Below, one piece after another: positions 1-5,499 of a stretch of DNA of 7,106 nucleotides; positions within the stretch are counted from its first letter, which is position 1; every line of letters starts with the position of its first letter. Location of the stretch: the NCBI GenBank assembly GCA_005882905.1, contig VBBG01000018.1, forward strand, positions 641-7,746, given 5' to 3'. The position numbers and the translations under genes were made by a program. The DNA is from Candidatus Bathyarchaeota archaeon. GTDB lineage: Archaea > Thermoproteota > Bathyarchaeia > 40CM-2-53-6. The notes under the pieces were generated by a model. That model had not been told where the DNA came from. It ran no database searches and saw nothing but the letters and a program-made list of their open reading frames with translations.

Positions 1-220
1 CTCCGGATCTGTGCCGCGAGACTAGCACGCATACCCAATTTTCTAGATTTTTCGGGTCGGCAGGATTTAGCATGGAATTGAGGTGGTAGACGGCAGACTT
101 GCCGTTTGACAACCTCAGAGGATTAACATGATCATGAGCAAGATTCCGATTCTAAGGCAATTCCAAGGCAACTTCCAGGGGACTGCCAGGCTTTCAATCT
201 CGCATCGACGTGTATGGTCG
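1..220. other. Left intergenic region without a convincing gene
   Basis: I see no supported gene here. A T-rich stretch at about 39-54 (attttctagattttt) resembles an archaeal U-tract terminator for a plus-strand gene ending left of the window. The stem-loop at 79-117 is listed separately. An open frame starting at ATG 128 runs into the 3' end of the minus-strand gene at 221; it has no family resemblance and no good ribosome site, so it is not called. Confidence 0.5.
79..117. other. Two-tier stem-loop, possible structured RNA or 3' element
   Basis: The outer stem is TGAGGT (79-84) with ACCTCA (112-117). An internal loop GGT/GACA separates it from an inner stem AGACGGCA (88-95) with TGCCGTTT (100-107), which has one G-T wobble and closes on the loop GACT. 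That is 14 pairs in 39 bases. It lies about 100 bases beyond the stop of the minus-strand gene ending at 221, so it could be a 3' processing or termination element for that transcript. It could equally be part of a small RNA or the leader of something upstream. The pairing is seen directly; the role is unknown. Confidence 0.4.
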
Positions 221-823
221 TTATGGTTTCAGGAGCTTCTCCAGCTTCTGAACTCGCTGGTTGAGACTGGGGAGAACACTGAAGCGTTTTCTTGGGACAA
301 TCAATGTTGAGATGGCGTCGCGACTCTTTCTCAGGGATTCAAGGATCGTCGCTGTTCCCACGATTTCTGCAGCGCGCTTGTCAGCCGCGTAGAATAGGCT
401 TCTCCAGAGCCAGTGGATGTAGAGCCACAGTACCGAAGAGGCGAACAGGATCCAGCCTGCAATGACGAGAATGAGTTCGATGGTTGCCTGCTCATTTCTC
501 ATATGAAATATCTGCAGAAGCGCAAAGATCAACGGGACCTCTCCGACTCCCAAGGGCAGGACAAGTCGGACGATGAAACCGCGTCTCTGCCCTCTGTACA
601 GAGACTGGTTGTAGATTATCGATGAGGCGACAAGGGGTCTCCAGTCCCCTGGCGTAAGCTTTCCCCGCATTCCACTAGGAAGCTTCACCTCACCGTATCG
701 GACGACGACGCGGTCCAAGGGCAATCCCTCATCCCAAGAGACAGTGTCGGGTTCACGCTTGCCGGGCTGGATCTGCCGGAAGAGTTCCTGGGCGTACCTC
801 AGAATCTCATAATCCTCTTCCAT
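221..823 (-). CDS. M48/HtpX-like membrane protein lacking catalytic residues (putative pseudoprotease)
   Basis: This 200-residue integral membrane protein has no recognisable active site. In HtpX-type M48 peptidases the order is HExxH, two membrane helices, then an ExxxD helix and a C-terminal H/L-P-x-L-x-x-R segment. Here the same order is visible. LTPGDWRPLVASSIIY (56-71) stands where 'eewrallaHElaH' is expected, two hydrophobic helices span about 82-106 and 115-139, then come AADKRAAEIVG (146-156) and LPSLNQRVQKL (184-194). The zinc ligands appear replaced: HExxH becomes SSIIY (67-71), and the third-ligand Glu position is F144, while A147-D148 is kept. The start is the ATG at 823; upstream ggcggg is only a weak ribosome site. 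It diverges from the membrane metalloprotease gene at 886 with 62 bases between them, suggesting shared regulation. The M48 relation is my reading of motif order, not a database match; an unrelated two-helix protein is the alternative. Confidence 0.62.
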   Translation of the reverse strand: MEEDYEILRYAQELFRQIQPGKREPDTVSWDEGLPLDRVVVRYGEVKLPSGMRGKLTPGDWRPLVASSIIYNQSLYRGQRRGFIVRLVLPLGVGEVPLIFALLQIFHMRNEQATIELILVIAGWILFASSVLWLYIHWLWRSLFYAADKRAAEIVGTATILESLRKSRDAISTLIVPRKRFSVLPSLNQRVQKLEKLLKP

Positions 824-876
824 GGACCCGCCTAGATCTTCTGAGGCAAGGTTAAGGCTGTCCCCAGACAGCCCTA

Positions 877-882
877 GGGTGA
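877..882 (+). promoter_or_regulatory. Ribosome binding site supporting the TTG start at 886
   Basis: GGGTGA ends three bases before TTG 886. The in-frame TGA at 880-882 lies inside this motif and rules out any start further upstream. The spacing is short, so the in-frame ATG at 940 is the only reasonable alternative, but it would remove most of the first membrane helix. Confidence 0.45.
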
Positions 883-885
883 ACT

Positions 886-2109
886 TTGTACCCGGTCGTT
901 TTCAAGCATCGATCTAAGTTGTATTTGGCTACGGCCTCTATGCTTGGCGGGACGACCGGATTGGTTCCTTGGGTATGGGTAGCAAGCAGCTGGTATGATC
1001 CGGTACCAGGCGCGTTTATCTTTGGAGGTTTCTTCTATCTGATGTGGACTGGCGAGCTTGCCCGACTCTTGTTTGAACCTCAGACCAAAAGGGTGGCAAG
1101 GACCCTTGTCGTGAGAGGAACACAAGCCATCTTCATAGCAACCGCACCAGGAATGCTAGGTCTCTACGGAGGTGCTCTGTTCGGGATAGACTATCCGTAT
1201 GAAGGTCTTGCAGAACAGGTTGGGACAATCGTGCTTGGATTCGGAACCGTTGTCTTGAGCATAGGTCTCATCTTGGAATGGAAGCGGCTGCCCCAAGTGG
1301 TTGACAGCTCAGCTCGCATAGCTCTCGACATGATGAAAGAGTTTGGTTTCGGACTGGACGACCTACGGCTCTGGGTAGTCATCGACCCTACGCTAGACAA
1401 TCTCGGAAAGACCTACCCGGCAGACGACGAGTTCGCGATCCTTCTGCATACCGGAAGCATCTACGGCACCGAGAGTGGGGGTCTGTATCAGACGATGATC
1501 CACGAAATGTCCCACGTCTATTTGTTTCAGAAGAAGCATCCGTCCCATATCGAGAGAACCTTCGAGGAAGTCTATGATCCGATAGTCGAGAGGCTTCCGG
1601 CAAAGTGGCAGTCCAGGACCACTCGAGCCGTCATGTTATGCCCCCTAGAGGTCTTCGCTGAAGATCTAACATTCAAGGTGCTTGAGGGATCGAAGACATC
1701 TTGGGCGAAGGCGGCTCTGGAATACTTCAGACGAGGAAGAGCGATCCGGAAATCACTCGCGATTAGCTCCAAACGCAGAATGTGGGGAAATGCTCTGTTG
1801 CTCATCCGCAACTGCTACTATCAGTCAGTGATGCAAAGATACCGGATGGCCGACTCGGGTGCGATTGTGAAGAAGGCAAATGAGAAGCTTCTCGCTTCCC
1901 TGCCGCCGATCGCTTCAACCTCCTTCGACTACTTTCACCGATTATTCCTAGAACTAAGAGACGATATCACGGCGGAAGACTTCAAGAAAACACTCGAAGA
2001 CTATCTGTCAAAGTTTATCGCACTCGCTGAAGGAAGAAGTGGTGAAGATGCGGGCGAAAGGAAGTTGAGAGGAGCCGTTCTTGAGCCGACCAATCGGTTG
2101 GAATCTTGA
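886..2109 (+). CDS. Membrane-anchored HExxH zinc metalloprotease, putative
   Basis: This is a 407-residue protein. Four hydrophobic helices at about 12-33, 41-63, 78-100 and 113-131 are followed by a cytosolic-type soluble domain. The zinc motif HEMSH is at 206-210, preceded by a hydrophobic strand (EFAILLHTGSIYG, about 181-193) as in M48-like gluzincins. Downstream, LEVFAEDLTF offers E255 or E259 as third zinc ligand, about 45-50 residues after the second His. The C-terminal 140 residues are helical and charged with no recognised domain. I infer a membrane protease; the substrate is unknown and I cannot name a specific family. The start is TTG, fixed by an in-frame stop six bases upstream. 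The stop overlaps the next gene's ATG by one base (TGATG), implying translational coupling to the zinc-ribbon protein. It diverges from an M48-like protein that lacks the active site, which may be its regulator or partner. Confidence 0.75.
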   Translation: MYPVVFKHRSKLYLATASMLGGTTGLVPWVWVASSWYDPVPGAFIFGGFFYLMWTGELARLLFEPQTKRVARTLVVRGTQAIFIATAPGMLGLYGGALFGIDYPYEGLAEQVGTIVLGFGTVVLSIGLILEWKRLPQVVDSSARIALDMMKEFGFGLDDLRLWVVIDPTLDNLGKTYPADDEFAILLHTGSIYGTESGGLYQTMIHEMSHVYLFQKKHPSHIERTFEEVYDPIVERLPAKWQSRTTRAVMLCPLEVFAEDLTFKVLEGSKTSWAKAALEYFRRGRAIRKSLAISSKRRMWGNALLLIRNCYYQSVMQRYRMADSGAIVKKANEKLLASLPPIASTSFDYFHRLFLELRDDITAEDFKKTLEDYLSKFIALAEGRSGEDAGERKLRGAVLEPTNRLES

Positions 2110-2354
2110 TGGCAACCTGTACCTGCCCATGCCCACCTCCATCAACCCCATGCGGTGTCCACTTTGTTCCAGGTCCCGGTTACCAAATGGCAGCATATCT
2201 CGCCTCCCCTTGGTTCTACCATGATAATCATCGGTTGCACCCTGACCACGAGGGGAAGAAGTGTCGGAGATGCGGCTCAGAATTGGAGAACGAGAAGGAT
2301 CGAGAGCTAGGTCTCTGTCATCACTGCAGAGAGTTGCTTCACGGTCGTCCCTAA
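2109..2354 (+). CDS. Small cysteine-rich protein with C-terminal zinc ribbon
   Basis: This 81-residue protein starts at ATG 2109, overlapping the TGA of the upstream metalloprotease gene by one base. A TTG at 2106 in the same frame would add one residue. The N-terminus is CTCPCPPPSTPC, four cysteines among prolines. The C-terminal half carries CRRCG and, 17 residues after its second Cys, CHHC, the spacing of a treble-clef or zinc-ribbon knuckle pair. Several His residues (HxNHRLHPDH) lie between the two parts and could add metal ligands. No membrane segment is visible. Such a small zinc protein tightly coupled to a membrane protease could be a cofactor, adaptor or metal sensor for it; that is inference from context. 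I do not recognise a named family. A stem-loop starts at the base after the stop. Confidence 0.7.
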   Translation: MATCTCPCPPPSTPCGVHFVPGPGYQMAAYLASPWFYHDNHRLHPDHEGKKCRRCGSELENEKDRELGLCHHCRELLHGRP

Positions 2355-2394
2355 CCGAGCAGGAGTCGGGCTAGAGCACGATCCTGCTGATCGG
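2355..2394 (+). terminator. Stem-loop right after the zinc-ribbon gene
   Basis: AGCAGGA (2358-2364) pairs with TCCTGCT (2382-2388), and CCG (2355-2357) can add three pairs with CGG (2392-2394) across a GAT bulge. A short inner TCG/CGA pairing is possible. It starts directly after the TAA at 2352-2354. There is no T-tract behind it, so it may be a 3'-end protecting or processing structure rather than an intrinsic terminator. It lies in the 113-base convergent gap before the end of the minus-strand gene at 2468. Confidence 0.4.
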
Positions 2395-2467
2395 GTCTGC
2401 CGAATTCTGGAGCGTCTGCGAAACCTGATCACCAAGGGTAGTAAATTCGGGGGACTGGGCGTTACGC

Positions 2468-3097
2468 TCAGTAATCCGTGAGCTGCATGACTCCGCTGGT
2501 CAAGTCGTAGGTTCTTCCCAGAAAGTGGCTGTCCACTACTTGGGTTCGGCCGATGATCTGCAGAGCCATCCTGCCATCAACAACAGGCGCATTCCTTACG
2601 ATGATCATGAACGTCCATGTGACGCTCGGAGCATTATTCGGAGTCGTGATCGTGACATAGGGCGACCAAGGCTGATCCACACCATAGGCAACCGGATACG
2701 AAGTCGCCGGCGAGGAGTACGTGTCCACCTCAACAGCCAGCGTTGTCCCCGGCGCATTCACCACCTTGAAGGTCAAGGATCGCGTATACAGACTATCATG
2801 AAGCACGCCATCAGCGGTCAACGACATGCTCACCAACACCGGACACATCCGAGTAGCATTCACATTCGTGCACTGGGCGTGGACGTAGTAGTTGCCGATA
2901 TCGTGGAACGTGGCATAGGCGACCTGTGAGCCCTGATTCGTAACACTCTCCGACACAACAGATAACGGGGCGACAGTCTCGACCGCTGAGACCCCGACAA
3001 GAACTGCAGCAACCAAAACAACAGCGGCAACGAGATACTTCAGTCTAAACACTCGACGCGGACCCTTCTGAACTCCCGATTTTTCGAACCCACTCAT
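2468..3097 (-). CDS. Secreted or membrane-anchored protein of unknown function
   Basis: This 209-residue protein has a basic N-terminus (R14, R15, R18, K20), a hydrophobic segment at about 20-38 (YLVAAVVLVAAVLVGVSA), then about 170 polar, beta-prone residues rich in Thr, Ser and Val. This is the shape of an exported protein with a signal peptide (possible cut after V-S-A, about residue 39) or an uncleaved signal anchor. C76 and C85 are the only cysteines and could form a disulfide outside the cell. N80-A-T82 is a possible N-glycosylation site. No catalytic motif is visible and the archaeal type IV pilin signal is absent, so I assign no function; an Ig-like or carbohydrate-binding beta sandwich is possible. 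Start ATG; the ribosome site is weak (gagatagag). It lies 200 bases downstream of another minus-strand membrane protein gene, with stem-loops between, so it probably has its own promoter. Confidence 0.75.
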   Translation of the reverse strand: MSGFEKSGVQKGPRRVFRLKYLVAAVVLVAAVLVGVSAVETVAPLSVVSESVTNQGSQVAYATFHDIGNYYVHAQCTNVNATRMCPVLVSMSLTADGVLHDSLYTRSLTFKVVNAPGTTLAVEVDTYSSPATSYPVAYGVDQPWSPYVTITTPNNAPSVTWTFMIIVRNAPVVDGRMALQIIGRTQVVDSHFLGRTYDLTSGVMQLTDY

Positions 3098-3172
3098 CTC
3101 TATCTCGACCAGACAATGGCTTGCCGAACCTGTCTCATAAGAGGGGCGTACACATTGGAATACTCGTGGATC

Positions 3173-3214
3173 GCTTCTGATTCACTGAAAATCCGGTAAT
3201 GCAGAATCAGAAGC
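3173..3214. repeat. Perfect 11-bp inverted repeat
   Basis: GCTTCTGATTC (3173-3183) is the exact reverse complement of GAATCAGAAGC (3204-3214), with a 20-base spacer. It lies 76 bases upstream of the start at 3097 and 84 bases past the stop at 3298, both on the minus strand. It could be a stem-loop ending the upstream transcript, a leader structure of the secreted-protein gene, or a dyad operator. The pairing is certain; the role is not. Confidence 0.55.
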
Positions 3215-3256
3215 TTCTTCCAACCCAAGACAAACCCTAGCAACGTCAAACAGAGC

Positions 3257-3271
3257 CGACCTTGAGGGTCG
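3257..3271. repeat. Small stem-loop in the 3098-3297 gap
   Basis: CGACC (3257-3261) pairs with GGTCG (3267-3271) around the loop TTGAG. By itself this is weak. It is listed because it is the middle of three stem-loops lying between two minus-strand genes. Confidence 0.3.
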
Positions 3272-3285
3272 TGATGATAGTTGAC

Positions 3286-3300
3286 TAGAGCTTTTCTCTA
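3286..3300 (-). terminator. Stem-loop overlapping the stop codon of the three-helix protein
   Basis: Read on the minus strand, TAGAG AAAAG CTCTA forms a five-pair stem with a five-base loop, and its first three bases are the TAG stop of the gene at 3298-3642. No T-tract follows. It may act with the two further stem-loops downstream as a 3' end structure. Confidence 0.3.
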
Positions 3301-3642
3301 AGCGATTCTCCTTGGGTTGGACTCTCGGATAGTCCAGCCCAGTCCGATAAAGCCCAATGCCAGCATCCATATCATAACCAGTGAATCTATTCCTGCGAAC
3401 GGTAGATCAGTCGCGGTTATCTGAGAAAGAATGCTTGCAATGAAAACATAGACCACGAAGATCCAGTAGGCCATGATCGAGTACCCAACCAGCTTCTTGC
3501 GCGTATTCCAGTCTTTCAACTTCTTCCGAGGACCCCGTAAGCTACTGCTCGGATCGCTCTGCATCTTCAACATCCAGTAAAGGAACCATGCAAATATAGG
3601 AAGGGGAAGAGTGGCTAGAATCACTCCTAGAGCGTAGTCCAT
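3298..3642 (-). CDS. Small three-helix integral membrane protein, unknown function
   Basis: This 114-residue protein has hydrophobic helices at about 4-25, 51-72 and 86-105. Between helices 1 and 2 there is a basic loop (residues 36-50, with K39-K41, K43 and R48-K50), which by the positive-inside rule should face the cytoplasm, placing the N-terminus outside. The C-terminus after residue 105 is short and basic (RESNPRRIA). There are no cysteines, His clusters or catalytic motifs, and I do not recognise a family. The start is ATG with GCGAGG three bases upstream. The gene diverges from the truncated DUF998 frame at 3728 with 85 bases between them. A stem-loop overlaps its stop. It is called real because the helices and basic loop are coherent over the whole frame, while the overlapping minus-strand frame at 3182-3370 shows no such order. 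Confidence 0.68.
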   Translation of the reverse strand: MDYALGVILATLPLPIFAWFLYWMLKMQSDPSSSLRGPRKKLKDWNTRKKLVGYSIMAYWIFVVYVFIASILSQITATDLPFAGIDSLVMIWMLALGFIGLGWTIRESNPRRIA

Positions 3643-3727
3643 CAGCCTCGCCTACAGAATCCCCTTCTCTGGCTCTCGTATCCACTCGTCAGCAACAAAA
3701 GGATTGCTGGAACGGGATTAGCCCAAG

Positions 3728-3967
3728 TTGAACCAACAGACAACTCTACCTGCTGTTTGTGGAATCTTCGCACCACTCCTCACGGTGGCCTTGTGGGCTG
3801 TCGCGAGCGTTCTGAGACCAGGGTATGACCAGCTGGCGCATAAGGGCAGCGAGCTTGGAACTGGTCAGAATTCCATCGTCATGAACGTAAACTTCCTGGT
3901 AACAGGCATGAAAAATCGAGACTTAACTGAACTAGAATCTTTGGTCTGGAACAAAAATCTAGGCTAA
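3728..3967 (+). pseudogene. Truncated DUF998 membrane protein (N-terminal 60 residues only)
   Basis: Residues 11-60 match the start of the DUF998 family: a membrane helix (CGIFAPLLTVALWAVASVL, 11-29), RPGY (30-33), SELGTG (41-46) and VMNVNFLVTG (51-60). Family members are usually around 200 residues with about six helices; here the similarity stops after G60, and the remaining 19 residues are polar and unrelated. None of the other plus frames after 3908 resumes a helix, so this looks like a deletion or insertion junction, not a simple frameshift. Start TTG is forced by an in-frame TAG at 3719, and no good ribosome site is seen, which also suggests decay. The sequence past the break (3908-3970) is AT-rich and then turns into a GC-rich foldable element. 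A short functional one-helix protein is possible but less likely. Confidence 0.68.
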
Positions 3968-4013
3968 AAGCGAGCCCGGGGGGAATAGTCCCGCCCGGAA
4001 TTCACGACCAGAC
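3944..4013. other. GC-rich foldable element beyond the DUF998 break
   Basis: The core hairpin is CCGGG+GGG (3976-3983), loop AATAGT, then CCC (3990-3992), a bulged G, and CCCGG (3994-3998), eight pairs in total. An outer stem GTCTGG (3944-3949) pairs with CCAGAC (4008-4013). CGAGCC occurs at 3971-3976 and again at 4015-4020. Read on the minus strand, the bases from about 4003 to 3987 (tgaattccgggcgggac and on) resemble the 3' arm of a tRNA, but no T-loop consensus, 5' acceptor half or anticodon arm exists, so this is not a tRNA. It might be a relic of a tRNA 3' end used as attachment site, or a terminator-like structure; both are speculative. Confidence 0.35.
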
Positions 4014-4050
4014 ACGAGCCAACTCAAAAGTTAACTCCAACAATTGTGTA

Positions 4051-4054
4051 GGAG
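4051..4054 (+). promoter_or_regulatory. Ribosome binding site choosing TTG 4060 over GTG 4057
   Basis: GGAG at 4051-4054 lies five bases before TTG 4060 but only two before the adjacent in-frame GTG 4057. Standard spacing favours TTG 4060; the difference is a single residue. Confidence 0.45.
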
Positions 4055-4059
4055 AAGTG

Positions 4060-4872
4060 TTGGTATCGCAGACAGTGTCCGTCGTAACATGTTCTAGATG
4101 TGGTGCGAGCAACACCTCACCTGCGCGTTACTGTAGTACCTGCGGCAACCCACTATCAACTGTCCCAGCTCCCACGCTTCCCCCGATGGGTTATGCTCCG
4201 CCTCCCGCCCAACAGTACTATCCGTACCAGTATCCCGCGAACTACTGGGAGGTCGTGCGAACAAACAAGATAAACAACAGTCTCACTGGGCTGCTCCTAC
4301 TCGTCATCGGCGTTTTGATCGCCTGGATTCCCTTCGCAGGGTTCATCGGCGGAATAGTAGGCTTTATCGGCGGAATCCTCGTCTTGGTCGGACGCGAACC
4401 GTTCGGGACAGACCACGTCCGCAATACTACACTAGCTCTCATATTCTTCGTCGTCGGGATCGCGGTCACGATATTCGGATTCTTCTACGCCTTGGCCTAC
4501 GGTGCCTCGTCGGGGCTTGGCGCCTCAGTCGTGGGCCTGTTCGGCATCGTATTCCTAATCGGCGGCGCAATCTTCGGGCTCTCAGAAGTGCTCCTCACAT
4601 ACTCCCTCCAGAGAAGCAATGGTCACACGCTACTCTGGACAGCCTACGGAATATCGATATTCCTGGGCCTGGTCAACATATTCATCCTCCCATTCGGCAC
4701 CGGCGGATTCTGGACATTATACTTCGGCACCGGAGTAGCCCTCTTCACAGGCTTCCTCGCCGCCATACCAGCCGCACTCTACGGGACGGCATTCTACCTG
4801 GCACGAGAAAGAATCGTTCGTCATGAAATACCGCCACCCATGACACAACAGCCAGGAAAACCACCGTGGTAG
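4060..4872 (+). CDS. Zinc-ribbon protein with six membrane helices
   Basis: This is a 270-residue protein (numbering here counts GTG 4057 as 1). A short zinc ribbon has C12-x2-C15 and C26-x2-C29 (CSRCG and CSTCG), followed by a Pro/Tyr/Gln-rich linker (36-64). Six hydrophobic segments then lie at about 76-94, 97-112, 124-148, 156-182, 191-211 and 222-249, ending in a Pro-rich tail. A cytosolic zinc knuckle joined by a flexible linker to a DUF973-like bundle of Gly-rich helices is a common archaeal architecture of unknown function, often guessed to be a membrane sensor or scaffold. I give no more specific role. It stands alone, following the DUF998 relic by about 90 bases. Codons end mostly in C or G (gtc, ctc, atc, ggc), more strongly than in the genes around it, which could reflect high expression or a different origin. 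T-rich sequence (attttct) directly after the stop may end the transcript. Confidence 0.82.
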   Translation: MVSQTVSVVTCSRCGASNTSPARYCSTCGNPLSTVPAPTLPPMGYAPPPAQQYYPYQYPANYWEVVRTNKINNSLTGLLLLVIGVLIAWIPFAGFIGGIVGFIGGILVLVGREPFGTDHVRNTTLALIFFVVGIAVTIFGFFYALAYGASSGLGASVVGLFGIVFLIGGAIFGLSEVLLTYSLQRSNGHTLLWTAYGISIFLGLVNIFILPFGTGGFWTLYFGTGVALFTGFLAAIPAALYGTAFYLARERIVRHEIPPPMTQQPGKPPW

Positions 4873-5021
4873 GAAATTTTCTCAAAAGAAAGCCATGTAG
4901 TTGCGTTACCGCGTTCGCTTGTGTCTATGATGTCTGACAGAGAGCCATCGTCTTGGAATGATGCGTGTGCATAAGGGGTCGCAATCGAAGAACCATGTTT
5001 CGCGCTTCACGTATGTCGTGT

Positions 5022-5040
5022 CGAGATATTTTTGTCAAAA
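5022..5040 (+). promoter_or_regulatory. Possible archaeal BRE/TATA promoter of the VOC gene
   Basis: The AT-rich run gatatttttgtcaaaa, preceded by cgag, lies about 45-60 bases before the start at 5083. An archaeal TATA box here would place the transcript start near 5050-5057 and give a leader of about 30 bases holding the ribosome site. This is the only convincing AT-rich dip in the 210-base gap. It is weak because the match to TTTATATA is poor. Confidence 0.3.
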
Positions 5041-5065
5041 TGTTTTAACGCAAACTCATGGTTGA

Positions 5066-5072
5066 GAGGTGA
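5066..5072 (+). promoter_or_regulatory. Strong ribosome binding site of the VOC gene
   Basis: GAGGTGA is an extended complement to the 16S 3' end and sits ten bases before ATG 5083. It is the clearest ribosome site in the window and fixes the start, which also agrees with where the VOC fold begins. Confidence 0.65.
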
Positions 5073-5082
5073 CGACTAATCA

Positions 5083-5484
5083 ATGGTGTCGAAGCGGGGC
5101 AACATTCAACATATAGAGATCAATGTCTCAAACTTCCAAAAATCGAAGGCTTTCTACCAGGATTTTCTGGAATGGTTGGGCTACAAGCGGATCCTGGATG
5201 AGAACGATTTTGCTGGATGGGACAACGGCGAAGCCAAGATTTTCGTGACCTACTTGGAGCGCTACAAGGAGTTAGGATTCCATCGGAGACGGGTAGGATT
5301 GAACCACATTGCCTTCGAGGCGAAGTCGAAAGCAGATGTGGACAGACTTCACAGCGAGTTTCTTGTTCCGAGGAGCATCAAGGTCCTCTACGGTGGGCCG
5401 AAAGAATATCCTGAGTATCGGAAGGGCTACTATGCGGTCTATTTCGAGGATCCTGATAGAATTAAGTTGGAATTTGTCCATTGA
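5083..5484 (+). CDS. VOC-superfamily (glyoxalase/bleomycin-resistance fold) protein
   Basis: This 133-residue protein is the usual size for a single VOC protein made of two beta-alpha-beta-beta-beta halves. The first half starts at IQHIEINVSNFQKSKAFYQ (8-26) and the second at LNHIAFEAKSKADVDRLH (73-90), ending in YYAVYFEDPDRIKLEFVH (116-133), all typical signatures. The expected metal ligands are visible as H10, H75 and E130, so a divalent metal site is probably kept. The family includes glyoxalase I, extradiol dioxygenases, epimerases and fosfomycin or bleomycin resistance proteins; the sequence does not say which. No signal peptide is seen, so it should be cytosolic. It stands alone, with its own promoter-like AT tract and strong ribosome site, and a stem-loop overlaps its stop codon. 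Confidence 0.9.
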   Translation: MVSKRGNIQHIEINVSNFQKSKAFYQDFLEWLGYKRILDENDFAGWDNGEAKIFVTYLERYKELGFHRRRVGLNHIAFEAKSKADVDRLHSEFLVPRSIKVLYGGPKEYPEYRKGYYAVYFEDPDRIKLEFVH

Positions 5485-5499
5485 GCCGGATAGGGCTCA
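5482..5499 (+). terminator. Stem-loop overlapping the VOC stop codon
   Basis: TGAGCC (5482-5487) pairs perfectly with GGCTCA (5494-5499) around the loop GGATAG, and the first three bases are the TGA stop. There is no T-tract, so this may be a 3' end stabilising structure or chance; it resembles the placement at 3286-3300. Confidence 0.35.

Noticed and set aside
79..128. H/ACA guide RNA
   Set aside because: The internal loop (3 and 4 bases) is too small for a guide pocket, and the nearest ACA is eight bases beyond the lower stem.
128..310. Plus-strand frame of 60 codons starting at ATG 128
   Set aside because: It overlaps the 3' end of the minus-strand membrane protein gene, has no family signature, and has no proper ribosome site.
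413..625. Plus-strand frame opposite the M48-like gene
   Set aside because: Its highly charged, low-hydrophobicity product is the antisense of a coherent two-helix protein.
2525..2929. Plus-strand frame of 134 codons
   Set aside because: It is Arg/His-rich with no domain, and is fully antisense to the exported protein that has a clear signal segment.
3182..3370. Minus-strand frame of 62 codons
   Set aside because: It overlaps the three-helix protein in another frame, crosses the stem-loops, and has no ordered features.
3970..4020. Possible tRNA gene on the minus strand
   Set aside because: No TTCRA T-loop, no 5' acceptor half and no anticodon arm can be found; only a loose 3'-arm resemblance remains.
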